The notes under the pieces: model-generated | Database searches by the model: none | What the model was told of the DNA's origin: nothing | What the model saw: only the letters and a program-made list of their open reading frames with translations | DNA from: Telluribacter roseus | Lineage (GTDB): Bacteria > Bacteroidota > Bacteroidia > Cytophagales > Spirosomataceae | DNA: 64,000 nucleotides | Direction of reading: 5' to 3' | Assembly: GCF_017355915.2 (NCBI RefSeq) | Contig: NZ_JAFEUV020000001.1 | Span: 558,001-622,000, forward strand | Program-made: the position numbers and the translations under genes | Shown: positions 42,666-51,345 of the stretch, piece by piece | How the letters are laid out: each line of letters begins with the position of its first letter | How positions within the stretch are numbered: position 1 is the first letter of the stretch

Positions 42666-45356
42666 ATGGTTGTGGGACCCTCTTTCAATAGGTTTTATGA
42701 CATATTCAGGCAAGCTCCCGCGGCGATGGCTGTCTTTAGGGCAACTGATCGTCAGGTAGAATTTGCGAATGAGAAATATAAGGAATTCTTTGAGGAACGG
42801 TCAGACTCAGGGCCGAATCCCTATCAACCCGTAAGCTCCCACATCAACAGTCTCTTTGAGCCCTATGTAACGCAGGTACTCGATTCGGGGCAGTCGCTGG
42901 TCGTGGATTACCAGTTGCCCTCCAGCCAGCGCGACGATATACCGGCCGTCAGCTTTCGGTTGACCTTCCAGCCGCTTCCGGGTGCCAACGGCGCTATCGA
43001 GGGAGTCCTGATGATGGCTACCGAAGCCCATCCCTTACCGGCTACACGTACGGAACCAACGGCCACTGCGCAGCAGGCACCCCTTGCCTGGGCTGATGCT
43101 ATACCTCCGCAAAAGCTGCTGGTATTTAGAGTAGTGAGAGACGCCGAAGGTCAGCCTCAGGAATTTGAGCCTTTGGAACAGGAGTGGCACAGTACTGGCA
43201 GAAATGATGCAATTGAAGTCCGGGAAGCCGTAGCTGTCAATCCCTGGCAGCCTGTACTGGATTCAGACGTACTTCGTAACCTCTACAAAAAGGTGGCCCA
43301 AACCGGCGAATCCTACGTAGGCAATATAGAAATACCCGCCCGTGGGGGATGGCACAAGGTAAATATTTCCCGGCGTGACGAAGATACCCTCATCACCACT
43401 TTCATCGGGGTGGAGCCATTACCAAAAGCCGTGTCGGCTGATACAACAGTAGCGCAGGAGGTACTTGAAGGCTCACTAAGTGCCATGCTTGTTTGCGTAC
43501 CGGTACGGACGGCGCAGGGCGAACTGGTGGATTTCCAGATTAGCCAGGCCAACGAGGCTGCTTCGGCTATCACTGGCTATACCGCCGAACACCTGACCCG
43601 ATCCACGCTGCTGGGGCTCTTCCCCGACCTCCGCAAAATAGCCGTCTCATCCGTAGGAGGTACTGCCTTCGAAGTGTTGTGCGAAGTAGTACATACGGGT
43701 ACACCGTTACAGGACGAGGTACTGGGCCCGCTGAACCGGCACGAAGAGAGCAGGTGGTATCAGATCCGGGCCAGTCGCCTCAACGATAGCCTGCTCCTGT
43801 CGTTTACTGACACCACCGAAACCCGGGAGGCCCTGCGTACCGTAGGAGAGCAGAATAGCTTTATCCAGAATGTACTTGACCTGATCCCGTCCGGCATTGC
43901 GCATTTGCAGCCGGTGTACGATAGCCGGGGAGCTGTTACGGACTTTGTGGTAAAGGTAGTGAATAAAGCTTCGTTGCGGCAGGCAGGTATTGCACCGGAG
44001 GAGGCCATAGGGAAACCTCTGAGTACTTTACTGCCCGGCTACCGCCAGACAGCCTTCTTCGGGGCATTCCAGCAGGTTGTTTACTTTACCCCCTTTATAC
44101 AGGGAGAATTTGTATATACCTACAAAGGGAGGAACAGGGCCTGGATCAACCTGGCTGCTGCGAGGCATGAGGATGGGCTGATTGTTTCCTTCTGTAATGT
44201 TACCGATGTCAAGCAAAACGAACAGCATATAAAAGAATCGGAGGAACGACTGCAGACCATTATCGATACCGTTCAGATCTCGGTGGGCCTGCTTAGTCCT
44301 GTGTATGATAACGACGAATTGATAGATTTCCGTTTCAAGACCGCTAACCAGTCGTACGCCAGTGCGCTGGGGCAGCAACGCGCCGACATCATCGATACCC
44401 GACTGAGCCAGTGGATACCCGGGTACCTGACCAATGGGCTCTTCGATGCCTATAAGGAGGTGTATCTGACGGGGGAGGGGCGTCACTTTGAATTTCACTA
44501 CCACAACGACGGCTTTGATGACTGGGTGGATGTAAAGGCTTCCCGAATCAACCGGTATCTCCTGGTTACGGGTACCAACTACACCCGGCTTAAGCAGGTA
44601 CAGTTACAGGCTGAGGCGCTGGTGGAGGATCTGCGCAAGTCGAACGACAACCTCGAAAAGTTTGCCTATGTGGCCTCCCATGACCTTCAGGAGCCCCTGC
44701 GTAAGATACAGGCTTTCGGGGGAATCCTGCAGAAAAAACATGCCGCCTCGCTGGATGAAAGTGGGGTAGATCTCATCCTCAGGATGCAGAGGTCGGCCGA
44801 CCGCATGCAGACACTGATCACCGACCTGCTGACCTACTCACGCATCTCGTCCAATAAATCCAGAACGCAGACGGTGGATCTGAACCGCCTGCTCAATGAC
44901 CTGCTCGCCGATTTCGAGACCACTATTCAGGAAAAGAACGCCGATGTGCAGGTCGGGGAGCTGCCTGTCATAATGGGTGAACTCACGCAGCTAAGGCAGC
45001 TCTTCCAGAACCTGCTTAGCAATTCGCTCAAATTCGCCAGTCAGGAGCGTCAGCCCCGTATCCGGATTTCGTATAAGAAGGTAGTCGGACGTACCCTGGA
45101 AGGCACCATTTCGTCCACCGATGCACATAAGTCCTTCGCCCAGATCGAGATCAGAGATAATGGCATTGGCTTTGACCCCAGGTACACTGAGCGGATCTTC
45201 CAGGTATTTCAGCGGCTCCACGGGCGGTCAGAATATCCGGGAACGGGTATAGGACTGGCTATTGTACAGAAGGTCATTGAGAACCACAAAGGGTACCTGA
45301 TGGCCGAAGGCCGACCCAACGAAGGAGCTACTTTCCGGCTATTGTTACCTCTATAA
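42666..45356 (+). CDS. Multi-PAS sensor histidine kinase
   Basis: This 896-residue soluble kinase has no transmembrane segment. Four PAS domains are seen, at about residues 8-125 (FRQAPAAMAVFRA), 255-370 (SLSAMLVCVPVRTAQG), 390-505 (VLDLIPSGIAHLQPV) and 520-640 (IDTVQISVGLLSPVY). HisKA follows with His672 (YVASHDLQEPLRKIQ), then HATPase_c with LLSNSLKFA, DNGIGFD and GTGIGLAI. No receiver or output gene is adjacent, so it is an orphan kinase. PAS cofactors or ligands cannot be predicted. Upstream 350 bases contain no clear + strand promoter. Confidence 0.93.
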   Translation: MVVGPSFNRFYDIFRQAPAAMAVFRATDRQVEFANEKYKEFFEERSDSGPNPYQPVSSHINSLFEPYVTQVLDSGQSLVVDYQLPSSQRDDIPAVSFRLTFQPLPGANGAIEGVLMMATEAHPLPATRTEPTATAQQAPLAWADAIPPQKLLVFRVVRDAEGQPQEFEPLEQEWHSTGRNDAIEVREAVAVNPWQPVLDSDVLRNLYKKVAQTGESYVGNIEIPARGGWHKVNISRRDEDTLITTFIGVEPLPKAVSADTTVAQEVLEGSLSAMLVCVPVRTAQGELVDFQISQANEAASAITGYTAEHLTRSTLLGLFPDLRKIAVSSVGGTAFEVLCEVVHTGTPLQDEVLGPLNRHEESRWYQIRASRLNDSLLLSFTDTTETREALRTVGEQNSFIQNVLDLIPSGIAHLQPVYDSRGAVTDFVVKVVNKASLRQAGIAPEEAIGKPLSTLLPGYRQTAFFGAFQQVVYFTPFIQGEFVYTYKGRNRAWINLAAARHEDGLIVSFCNVTDVKQNEQHIKESEERLQTIIDTVQISVGLLSPVYDNDELIDFRFKTANQSYASALGQQRADIIDTRLSQWIPGYLTNGLFDAYKEVYLTGEGRHFEFHYHNDGFDDWVDVKASRINRYLLVTGTNYTRLKQVQLQAEALVEDLRKSNDNLEKFAYVASHDLQEPLRKIQAFGGILQKKHAASLDESGVDLILRMQRSADRMQTLITDLLTYSRISSNKSRTQTVDLNRLLNDLLADFETTIQEKNADVQVGELPVIMGELTQLRQLFQNLLSNSLKFASQERQPRIRISYKKVVGRTLEGTISSTDAHKSFAQIEIRDNGIGFDPRYTERIFQVFQRLHGRSEYPGTGIGLAIVQKVIENHKGYLMAEGRPNEGATFRLLLPL

Positions 45357-45377
45357 ACCGGGATACGTACATTTTAT

Positions 45378-45416
45378 AAGCCAGGCAGGTAAGTAAATGT
45401 TGCTCCGGTCTGGCTT
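45378..45416 (+). terminator. Weak hairpin after the PAS kinase gene
   Basis: AAGCCAG (45378-45384) pairs with CTGGCTT (45410-45416) across a 25-base loop and lacks a strong T run. Only a candidate. Confidence 0.35.
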
Positions 45417-45458
45417 TGAAAATAAGTCTGTTACTCTTTTTATTTACAAATCCTTTAC

Positions 45459-46733
45459 ATGCAAAAGTTTATACGTCCTGTCTGTATGACTGCCGCCGTG
45501 GCAGGCATCAGCTCTTTATTGGCTTTTACCGGCGAAGTACCCCAGCCCAAACGTACGGATGATACTCCCAAACTAGCTACCTCCATCAAAGTACCCCAGG
45601 GCTTTACAACCACCATCGTGGCCGAGGACCTGCTGGGAGCACGGCATATGGTAGTGTCTAAAAGCGGGGATCTGTATGTGAAACTATCAAAACTCAAGGA
45701 TGGCAAGGGTATATACCGCCTGCGCGATGCCAACAAGGATGGGGTACCCGAGCAGGTAACCAGCTTTGGCGACTACAAAGGCACGGGTATCTACATCAAG
45801 GATGGGTACCTGTATGCTACCTCCAACAGTGCCATATACCGCTACAAGCTCAACGAAAAGGAAGAGATCATCAATCCGGATCAGCCCGAGACCATTGTAA
45901 CGGGTATGGTAGATACCGGTCGTGATAACTCCAAGTCCATTGCGCTGGATGACAAAGGCAACATCTACGTGAACATCGGCTCCTCAAACGACGCCTGCCG
46001 CGAAGAGGGTACCGGTAAGGGTATGATGCCCTGTACCCTGCTGGATACAGTTGGTGGTATCTGGCGCTTCAAAGCGGATGTAAAGAACCAGACTCAGAAA
46101 GATGGGGTACGCTTCGCTACAGGTCTGAAGAATACCGTAGGCCTGGACTGGAACCGGAAGACCAACTCCTTGTTTGTGTTGCACCACGGCCGGGGGCAGT
46201 TCCACGATTTTTATCCGCAGTACTATACACCTAAGCATAGCGCCATCCTTCCTTCCGAAGCCATGTACGAGCTGCACGAAGGAGACGATGCGGGCTGGCC
46301 GTACATCTACTACGACCATATCCAGAAGAAGAAAATGCTGGCTCCTGAGTACGGTGGAGATGGCAAAAAGACCGGTGGTAAAAATGCCATTAACCCCGTA
46401 GTAGGCTTCCCGGCTCACCTGGGTCCTAACGGCCTCTTGTTCTACACCGGTGATATGTTCCCGGCCAAGTATAAGGATGGTGCTTTCGTAGCCTTCCACG
46501 GTCAGAACTCCGAGCTTAAGCAGGGGTACTTTGTAGCCTTTGTACCTTTCAAAAACGGAAAGCCTTCGGGCCCCTGGGAAGTATTCGCCGACAACTTCGC
46601 GGGTATAGACCTGGCAAAGCCCAGCGGTCCTGTACAGCACCGCCCCTGCGGCCTGGCTCAGGGACCCGATGGTTCACTGTATGTATCTGACGATATGAAC
46701 GGTACTATCTACCGGATTGCCTATAACAAGTAG
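45459..46733 (+). CDS. PQQ-dependent sugar dehydrogenase-like protein (sorbosone dehydrogenase family)
   Basis: This 424-residue protein has a signal sequence (VCMTAAVAGISSLLAFTG) without a lipobox. The propeller motifs parallel those of the lipoprotein at 34907-36184: HMVVSKSGDLYVKLSK, NSKSIALDDKGNIYVNIGSS, ATGLKNTVGLDWN, DDAGWPYIYYD and RPCGLAQGPDGSLYVSDDMNG. It therefore probably oxidises a sugar or other aldehyde in the periplasm. Sequence divergence from its paralogue suggests a different substrate or partner. It lies downstream of the PAS kinase on the same strand with 102 bases between. Confidence 0.87.
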   Translation: MQKFIRPVCMTAAVAGISSLLAFTGEVPQPKRTDDTPKLATSIKVPQGFTTTIVAEDLLGARHMVVSKSGDLYVKLSKLKDGKGIYRLRDANKDGVPEQVTSFGDYKGTGIYIKDGYLYATSNSAIYRYKLNEKEEIINPDQPETIVTGMVDTGRDNSKSIALDDKGNIYVNIGSSNDACREEGTGKGMMPCTLLDTVGGIWRFKADVKNQTQKDGVRFATGLKNTVGLDWNRKTNSLFVLHHGRGQFHDFYPQYYTPKHSAILPSEAMYELHEGDDAGWPYIYYDHIQKKKMLAPEYGGDGKKTGGKNAINPVVGFPAHLGPNGLLFYTGDMFPAKYKDGAFVAFHGQNSELKQGYFVAFVPFKNGKPSGPWEVFADNFAGIDLAKPSGPVQHRPCGLAQGPDGSLYVSDDMNGTIYRIAYNK

Positions 46734-46846
46734 TTAAAACCATTGTAAGGTCAGGTAGTACCACTTCATAAAACTGTACAGGGTTATTTAAAAATAACTT
46801 CTAGTTCCTGGAGTACTCCTGACATAGGGCTGTCAGTTGACCGATC

Positions 46847-46854
46847 TAGATTTG
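46847..46854 (+). promoter_or_regulatory. -7 element (TAGATTTG) before the YdeI-like gene
   Basis: An exact TAnnTTTG 27 bases before a short ORF (46881) and 115 bases before the YdeI-like ATG (46969). Confidence 0.5.
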
Positions 46855-46880
46855 TAGTGTTCATCTTAAACAGCTACAAC

Positions 46881-46976
46881 ATGATTGGTCAACTGACACA
46901 CCTTTCCCCGCTTTGTACCTTACTCGCGCTGGCTGCCTACTTTTTGTGTAAGCCTTATTTTAGTTGCCATGAGTAG
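46881..46976 (+). CDS. Possible 31-residue leader ORF overlapping the next gene
   Basis: An ATG 27 bases after a -7 motif opens a 31-codon frame with a hydrophobic stretch (LCTLLALAAYFLC). Its TAG lies inside the next gene's start (ATGAGTAG overlap). It could be a translated leader, a tiny membrane peptide or chance; no homology can be judged from here. Confidence 0.3.
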   Translation: MIGQLTHLSPLCTLLALAAYFLCKPYFSCHE

Positions 46977-47565
46977 TGAACTAGTAATGCAAAGCAAGGA
47001 CCTGGAAACCTTCTGCCCCGCAAGCCGGCACGACTGGAGACAGTGGCTGTATGAAAATCATAGGTCAAAGCAATCGGTTTGGCTTATTTTCTTCAAAGCG
47101 AAGTCCGGGCAGCCCACCCTCTCGTGGAGTGAGGCAGTGGACGAAGCACTGTGTTTTGGCTGGATTGACAGCACACGGAGAACTATTGACGATGAGAGGT
47201 TCTTGCAGTTTTTCTGCAGACGAAAACCGAAAAGTGGCTGGTCAAAAGTCAATAAGGAAAAGGTTCCGCGATTGATGGAGGCAGGATTGATGACCCCGGC
47301 TGGCTACGAAAGCATAGCCATTGCAAAGCAGAACGGTTCGTGGGCAATGCTGGACGAGGTAGAAGAGCTGAAGGTACCCGATGACCTGACTCAGGCATTC
47401 AGAGCATATCCAGGATCAGAAGACTACTTTCTAAGCTTGAGCAAGTCGGCCCGCAAAAGCATTCTGCAGTGGATCGCCCTGGCCAAACGACTGGAGACCC
47501 GACAAAACCGAATCAACGTAGTAGCTGAATTGGCCTGCCAGAAACAGAAGCCTAAGCAGTTTTGA
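46969..47565 (+). CDS. YdeI/OmpD-associated family protein
   Basis: This 198-residue soluble protein has the family pattern: CPASRHDWRQWLYENH, VWLIFFKAKSGQPTLSW, then EAVDEALCFGWIDS and the RRKPKSGWSKVNKEKV segment, with a C-terminal helical part (KSARKSILQWIALAKRLETR). The family is described as bacteriocin-protection/YdeI-like, but its biochemical role is not established. An alternative start at 46987 (MQSKDLETFCP) is equally good. Its own -7 motif and a terminator hairpin frame the gene. Confidence 0.88.
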   Translation: MSSELVMQSKDLETFCPASRHDWRQWLYENHRSKQSVWLIFFKAKSGQPTLSWSEAVDEALCFGWIDSTRRTIDDERFLQFFCRRKPKSGWSKVNKEKVPRLMEAGLMTPAGYESIAIAKQNGSWAMLDEVEELKVPDDLTQAFRAYPGSEDYFLSLSKSARKSILQWIALAKRLETRQNRINVVAELACQKQKPKQF

Positions 47566-47592
47566 CCAAAGAAAGAATCTTATTACAAACGA

Positions 47593-47624
47593 CAAAGAGT
47601 CCAGTATACCCGCTGGGCTCTTTG
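47593..47624. terminator. Terminator after the YdeI-like gene
   Basis: CAAAGAGTCCAG (47593-47604) pairs with CTGGGCTCTTTG (47613-47624) with one G-T pair. It lies between convergent genes. Confidence 0.8.
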
Positions 47625-47679
47625 CTGTTTATAATAAACTCAAGTACATATTTTTTGTAAAATATCAGCCCCAACCTTA

Positions 47680-48375
47680 TCACAAGTTTAACTGCTTCCT
47701 GATCAAACTTCCCGGCAGGCTGATGTGCGCCGTGCTATCCATAGTGAGTTGCAGAGAGGTAAAAATGTCCTTTTCTACTACTACACTACTTGAGTCCCTG
47801 ATCAGAACCGACGTAGCACCAAGTTGATTGGTACCTTTGATGATCACCGTGGCTCCGGCCTGATTTTCAACAGACACGGTGTCAAACTTATTATCTGCCA
47901 GCATCATTTCCCGCCCGGTTTGCCTGATTCTAAAAGTACCTCCCGGCCATCCGGTAACTTTGCTGACAATCCCGTTTGAACTAATTCCTTCCAAAGCAGG
48001 CGCCAGTATGTAAAGATGCGGCCTTTCCGTAAAAATATCCCTTCCATTAAATGGTGATTCAAAGTCCTCCCGTTCGTAACGGACAACCAACGTATCACCC
48101 ACCATGGTCCAGCTTACCTTGGCATGGTCCACTGAGTTGCTCAGGTCAATCCTCCTGATTTCAAAAGTCTTACCCGGCTGAATCTGAGCCACACCGAATT
48201 GTTTCCCATCTAGCTTTACGTACCGGAAAGGAGTAAGCGTATCATGAAGGTACCCGTAGAAAGAATCGTTCTTGTCGATTTTACTAAACTCCGCTTTAAG
48301 GGAGAAGCTGGTACCTATCAGGAACAGAATGGCAAAGGCAAGGAGGCCCAGGAGTAGTTTATTGCTGGTTTTCAT
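47680..48375 (-). CDS. Membrane-anchored protein of unknown function (adhesin-like beta-rich domain)
   Basis: This 231-residue protein has one N-terminal hydrophobic helix (LLLGLLAFAILFLIGTSF) and no lipobox. The rest is rich in beta strands with alternating hydrophobics (VSVENQAGATVIIKGTN, VLIRDSSSVVVEKDI), similar in style to the putative auto-transporter/GIN-type domains, but not certain. It lies 11 bases after the GntR gene, so it is probably the last gene of the ABC transporter operon and may be an accessory envelope component. Confidence 0.6.
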   Translation of the reverse strand: MKTSNKLLLGLLAFAILFLIGTSFSLKAEFSKIDKNDSFYGYLHDTLTPFRYVKLDGKQFGVAQIQPGKTFEIRRIDLSNSVDHAKVSWTMVGDTLVVRYEREDFESPFNGRDIFTERPHLYILAPALEGISSNGIVSKVTGWPGGTFRIRQTGREMMLADNKFDTVSVENQAGATVIIKGTNQLGATSVLIRDSSSVVVEKDIFTSLQLTMDSTAHISLPGSLIRKQLNL

Positions 48376-48386
48376 AGAGTCAGAGA

Positions 48387-48767
48387 TTAAGCTTTAACTG
48401 GAAATTCTTCGGCTATAAATAGGTTGTATCTCTTTTGCAGCTCTTCCATGCTTATATTCAATAGGTACATCGTCTTTAATAATTCGGGAAGTTCGGTCTC
48501 CAGAAAACGCTCCCGTCGGAAAGCCAGAATAAGCTCAGGAGCATTTTCAGCTGTAAAGTACCCAATGCCCCGCTTGTTCATAATGATACCTTTGGTCTGT
48601 AAAAATTCAAAGGCACGCATTACCGTATTTGGATTTACTTCCAGTGAAGCTGCCAAATCCCTGACTGACAGAATCCGTTCTCCCGGGGGCCATTGCCCCA
48701 GCACAATCTGCTCACAGATATAGTCAGCGATTTGGAGGTAAATAGATTGTTTATCTTTAAATTCCAT
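48387..48767 (-). CDS. GntR-family transcriptional regulator (YtrA type)
   Basis: This 126-residue short GntR protein has a winged helix at about residues 8-75 (QIADYICEQIVLGQWPPGERI, SVRDLAASLEVNPNTVMRAFEFLQ) and only a small dimerisation tail, as in the YtrA subfamily that controls neighbouring ABC transporters. Its gene is third in an operon with the ATPase and permease genes. A large palindrome lies just upstream of the first gene and is the natural candidate operator. Inducer unknown; cell-wall-active compounds trigger YtrA relatives elsewhere. Confidence 0.9.
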   Translation of the reverse strand: MEFKDKQSIYLQIADYICEQIVLGQWPPGERILSVRDLAASLEVNPNTVMRAFEFLQTKGIIMNKRGIGYFTAENAPELILAFRRERFLETELPELLKTMYLLNISMEELQKRYNLFIAEEFPVKA

Positions 48768-48779
48768 ACATCATTACAA

Positions 48780-49565
48780 TTAAATCTCCTTCTCCGTCAG
48801 TCGGACATAGGTAGTATACCACAGCCCCAGCAGGAGGATAAATGGAAAGAGATACACCAGGTACTGAACCTCCCGGGGATACTCTACAAAATAGACTGTC
48901 CCAGCCATCCCAAACCAAATCCGCCAACTTGAAAAAGGAAAGGCAACTACCTTGGTTGGAAAGTCTGTAAATACAAACGCCATCAGCATGGAAAGAAAGG
49001 TTATCACCACAAAGCTGATAAAGAAAGCTGCGGCTGTTTTGACGTAGGAAAGCCGGGCAAAATAGAGAGAACCCAGCATGACCGTTCCCTGGATAAGCAA
49101 ATATAGTATAGCGAAATACATAAGCGGGTCCCGGGGTATTCTTGAATATTTATAGGAGTCAGCGGATAAACCCTGGTTGGCGTAGTCAACAGCCCAACTG
49201 TGTAAAAATAGAAATAGCAGCAGGAAAGGCACAACAAACAGGAGGTTGATCAGCAGGGCGCAGAGGTACTTTTCGAGCCGGGATGCCGGTATCATCAGGG
49301 CCGCGATGCCGGTAGAGGGAGAACCATAATGCATAAAAGCCTGGCTGGTGTACAGGCTCCCCCCAAAAAGCAGTACCATAAACAGGGCCAGCGGATGTAG
49401 CAGATTGAGCAGGCCGCTATATCCCTTATTGATCGTCATTGGAAGCATCAACACCAGCATCAGTCCCACCAGTAAACTTCCCATCAAAACGTAGTTTCTG
49501 CCTCTCTCGGCAATTTCCAGCTTCACCAGAAGCCGAAACCGTTTAATGCTAAAATTCTGATTCAT
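48780..49565 (-). CDS. ABC-2-type permease
   Basis: The start at 49565 (MNQNFSIKRFRLLVKLEIAE) was chosen because the 77 codons upstream to the longest ORF start are polar and unlike a permease. The 261-residue protein has about six hydrophobic helices (YVLMGSLLVGLMLVLMLP, LFMVLLFGGSLYTSQA, LCALLINLLFVVPFLLLFLF, and others). It pairs with the ATPase encoded 121 bases upstream and is followed by the GntR gene after 12 bases. The transported substance is unknown. Confidence 0.82.
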   Translation of the reverse strand: MNQNFSIKRFRLLVKLEIAERGRNYVLMGSLLVGLMLVLMLPMTINKGYSGLLNLLHPLALFMVLLFGGSLYTSQAFMHYGSPSTGIAALMIPASRLEKYLCALLINLLFVVPFLLLFLFLHSWAVDYANQGLSADSYKYSRIPRDPLMYFAILYLLIQGTVMLGSLYFARLSYVKTAAAFFISFVVITFLSMLMAFVFTDFPTKVVAFPFSSWRIWFGMAGTVYFVEYPREVQYLVYLFPFILLLGLWYTTYVRLTEKEI

Positions 49566-49686
49566 AGTATTTGGATTACCACTGTTAAGACTGTGAGCAA
49601 AAGAGTTTAAAGTAAGGGAATCAGGCAGGATTGAATACTTGGTAGAAACAGCACTTTCAGGACCAGGAGTAGCAGCCAGTATGGTT

Positions 49687-50529
49687 TTAAACCTGTTGCC
49701 TGAAAACGTCTTTGATACGATTGGGGTTAAGAACCGCCGCATTGAACAGTTGTTCCAGGTCCACACGGCTCTCTTCACATTGGGCGTTTTCGGCAATAAC
49801 CTTGTATCCGCGCAACGAAGGTTCAGAATAAATCACTAGCTCATCGTCACCAATATCTACCTGATTACCGAAGTGTAATCGTTCCGCAACAACCGTCAAA
49901 CTGTGCTGGACGACCAGTTCGCTATTTTCCAGAATCAGAATACTATCAATCAGATTATCAAGGTCCCGTACCTGGTGGGTAGATATTACGAACAACCGAT
50001 CAGGTGTCAAAGCCGACGATACAATCCGGCGGAATTGGCTTTTGGAAGGAATATCCAGCCCGTTAGTCGGTTCATCCATAAGAAGTACCTTCGTATTAGT
50101 AGCCAAAGCAAAAGCCGTTAGTACTTTCTTCTTTTGTCCGTACGACATCCCGGTCAATTTATTTTTTTGGGGAATATCAAAATTGTTAATGTAGAAATGG
50201 AATTGCCGCTCGTCAAAGCCAGGGTAAAAGGGAGCGTAAGTGGCAATGTACCGGTCAATAGTTACAGCGGGCAGGTAAATCTCCTCCGGAATGAAAAATA
50301 TATCCTGCAAAAAAGCCGGTTGGCGGTCTTCGGGTTTGTGACCATTTACAGAGATGTCCCCACCAAGTGGAAAAAGCAAACCGGCCATCGTTCGCAGCAG
50401 ACTCGACTTGCCGGCCCCGTTTTTACCCAGCAGCCCATAGATTTGTCCGGGCAGGAGCTCCATAGATAGATTCTCAAAAAGTAGGTTTTGCTTGCTGTAC
50501 CCAAACGAAACGTGGTCAAACCTGATCAT
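49687..50529 (-). CDS. ABC transporter ATP-binding protein (YtrB-like)
   Basis: This 280-residue protein has a Walker A GLLGKNGAGKSS at residues 32-43, a slightly unusual signature MSYGQKKK at 128-135 in place of LSGGQ, Walker B KVLLMDEP at 147-154 and the switch His in VISTHQVRD. It is the first gene of the operon ATPase, permease, GntR regulator, anchored protein, the usual order of ytr-like systems. The promoter region carries a palindrome likely bound by the GntR protein. Confidence 0.93.
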   Translation of the reverse strand: MIRFDHVSFGYSKQNLLFENLSMELLPGQIYGLLGKNGAGKSSLLRTMAGLLFPLGGDISVNGHKPEDRQPAFLQDIFFIPEEIYLPAVTIDRYIATYAPFYPGFDERQFHFYINNFDIPQKNKLTGMSYGQKKKVLTAFALATNTKVLLMDEPTNGLDIPSKSQFRRIVSSALTPDRLFVISTHQVRDLDNLIDSILILENSELVVQHSLTVVAERLHFGNQVDIGDDELVIYSEPSLRGYKVIAENAQCEESRVDLEQLFNAAVLNPNRIKDVFRQQV

Positions 50530-50538
50530 AGGAAATGT

Positions 50539-50574
50539 ATTTACAGTGTTCTAGTACAATAGTACACTGTAAAT
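50539..50574 (-). promoter_or_regulatory. Palindromic operator candidate of the ABC/GntR operon
   Basis: ATTTACAGTGT (50539-50549) is an exact inverted match of ACACTGTAAAT (50564-50574), with a second inner repeat GTAC-aata-GTAC between them. It lies 10-45 bases before the ATPase ATG and overlaps a near -7 box on the minus strand (TATATTTA, 50577-50570). This is the place expected for autoregulation by the GntR gene product. Confidence 0.72.
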
Positions 50575-50667
50575 ATAATGAAAGGTTTTAGATTAGCAAC
50601 CCTAATCACCCAAATAGGCAGAATTATTTTTAAAATTTGTAGGGAGGAAAATGAAACAGGTAGTGTG

Positions 50668-51243
50668 CTACTCAATCGTAATCTTGTACTTATCCAGAAG
50701 TCCTGCCACGCTATGTAGCGCGAAGCGGGATTTGCTGATCCGGTTGGCTTCGGGGTCAATAGAGAAGTTATAAGCAGAGCGGAAGTCGGCGCCTTCCAGA
50801 ATAGTACTTCTGAAAACGGCCCGGTTGAGGTCACAGTTGAGGAAGGCGGCATTGGTCAGATCAGCCTCAACAAAATCTACCTCTTCAAGCCGGCAATCGG
50901 TGAAGCGGATACTCTTGAGCTTCAGTCTGTAGAAGGAAGAGAAGTTGAGCAGGCAGCTTTCAAACCGGAAGGTAATGATAAAGCCATTGCAGTCATTGAA
51001 GTGCAGCCCCAGCAACTTACAACCTTTGAAGAGTACATCCTTGAACACCGTACCCCTTAGTTTGGCCATACTCATGTCACAATTCTCAAATACACACTCC
51101 ACGAAGTGATAACCGGACAGGTCGGTATTGGCAAAGGTGCAGCCGGTAAACGTACAGTTTTCGTACTCCCCTTTGGGCAAGGCCTTTTCGGAATAATTCT
51201 CGTTTTTGAAGCTTTGACCTTCGGTATATTCTTTACTCATCAA
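50668..51243 (-). CDS. Pentapeptide-repeat protein
   Basis: This 191-residue protein is built almost entirely of pentapeptide repeats of the form A(D/N)LxN / xFxxC, for example CTFTGCTFANTDLSGYHF, CVFENCDMSMAKLRG and ADLTNAAFLNCDLNRAVF. This predicts a right-handed quadrilateral beta-helix. Some relatives (Qnr, MfpA) mimic DNA and protect gyrase, but this cannot be assumed here. There is no signal peptide. It ends 138 bases from the ABC operon start on the same strand. Confidence 0.9.
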   Translation of the reverse strand: MMSKEYTEGQSFKNENYSEKALPKGEYENCTFTGCTFANTDLSGYHFVECVFENCDMSMAKLRGTVFKDVLFKGCKLLGLHFNDCNGFIITFRFESCLLNFSSFYRLKLKSIRFTDCRLEEVDFVEADLTNAAFLNCDLNRAVFRSTILEGADFRSAYNFSIDPEANRISKSRFALHSVAGLLDKYKITIE

Positions 51244-51295
51244 TCTAAGTATTAAGGTGAGGGAGTGACAGTATCAGTCTACTAAAAACAACTAT

Positions 51296-51323
51296 ACAAA
51301 AAGCCCCGGTAACAACCGGGGCT
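51296..51323 (-). terminator. Terminator of the carboxynorspermidine-dehydrogenase-like gene
   Basis: On the minus strand, AGCCCCGGT/ACCGGGGCT (51323-51315 with 51310-51302) with a 4-base loop is followed by a T run (A run at 51298-51301). Confidence 0.9.
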
Positions 51324-51345
51324 CCATGGTAATGATTCGCTGACA

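Noticed and set aside
27598-46733. Classical polysaccharide utilization locus
   Set aside because: No SusC/SusD pair or hybrid sensor is adjacent to the glycosidases.
49566-49796. Longer N terminus for the ABC permease
   Set aside because: The 77 extra codons are polar, overlap the ATPase gene end, and the internal ATG gives a normal permease start.
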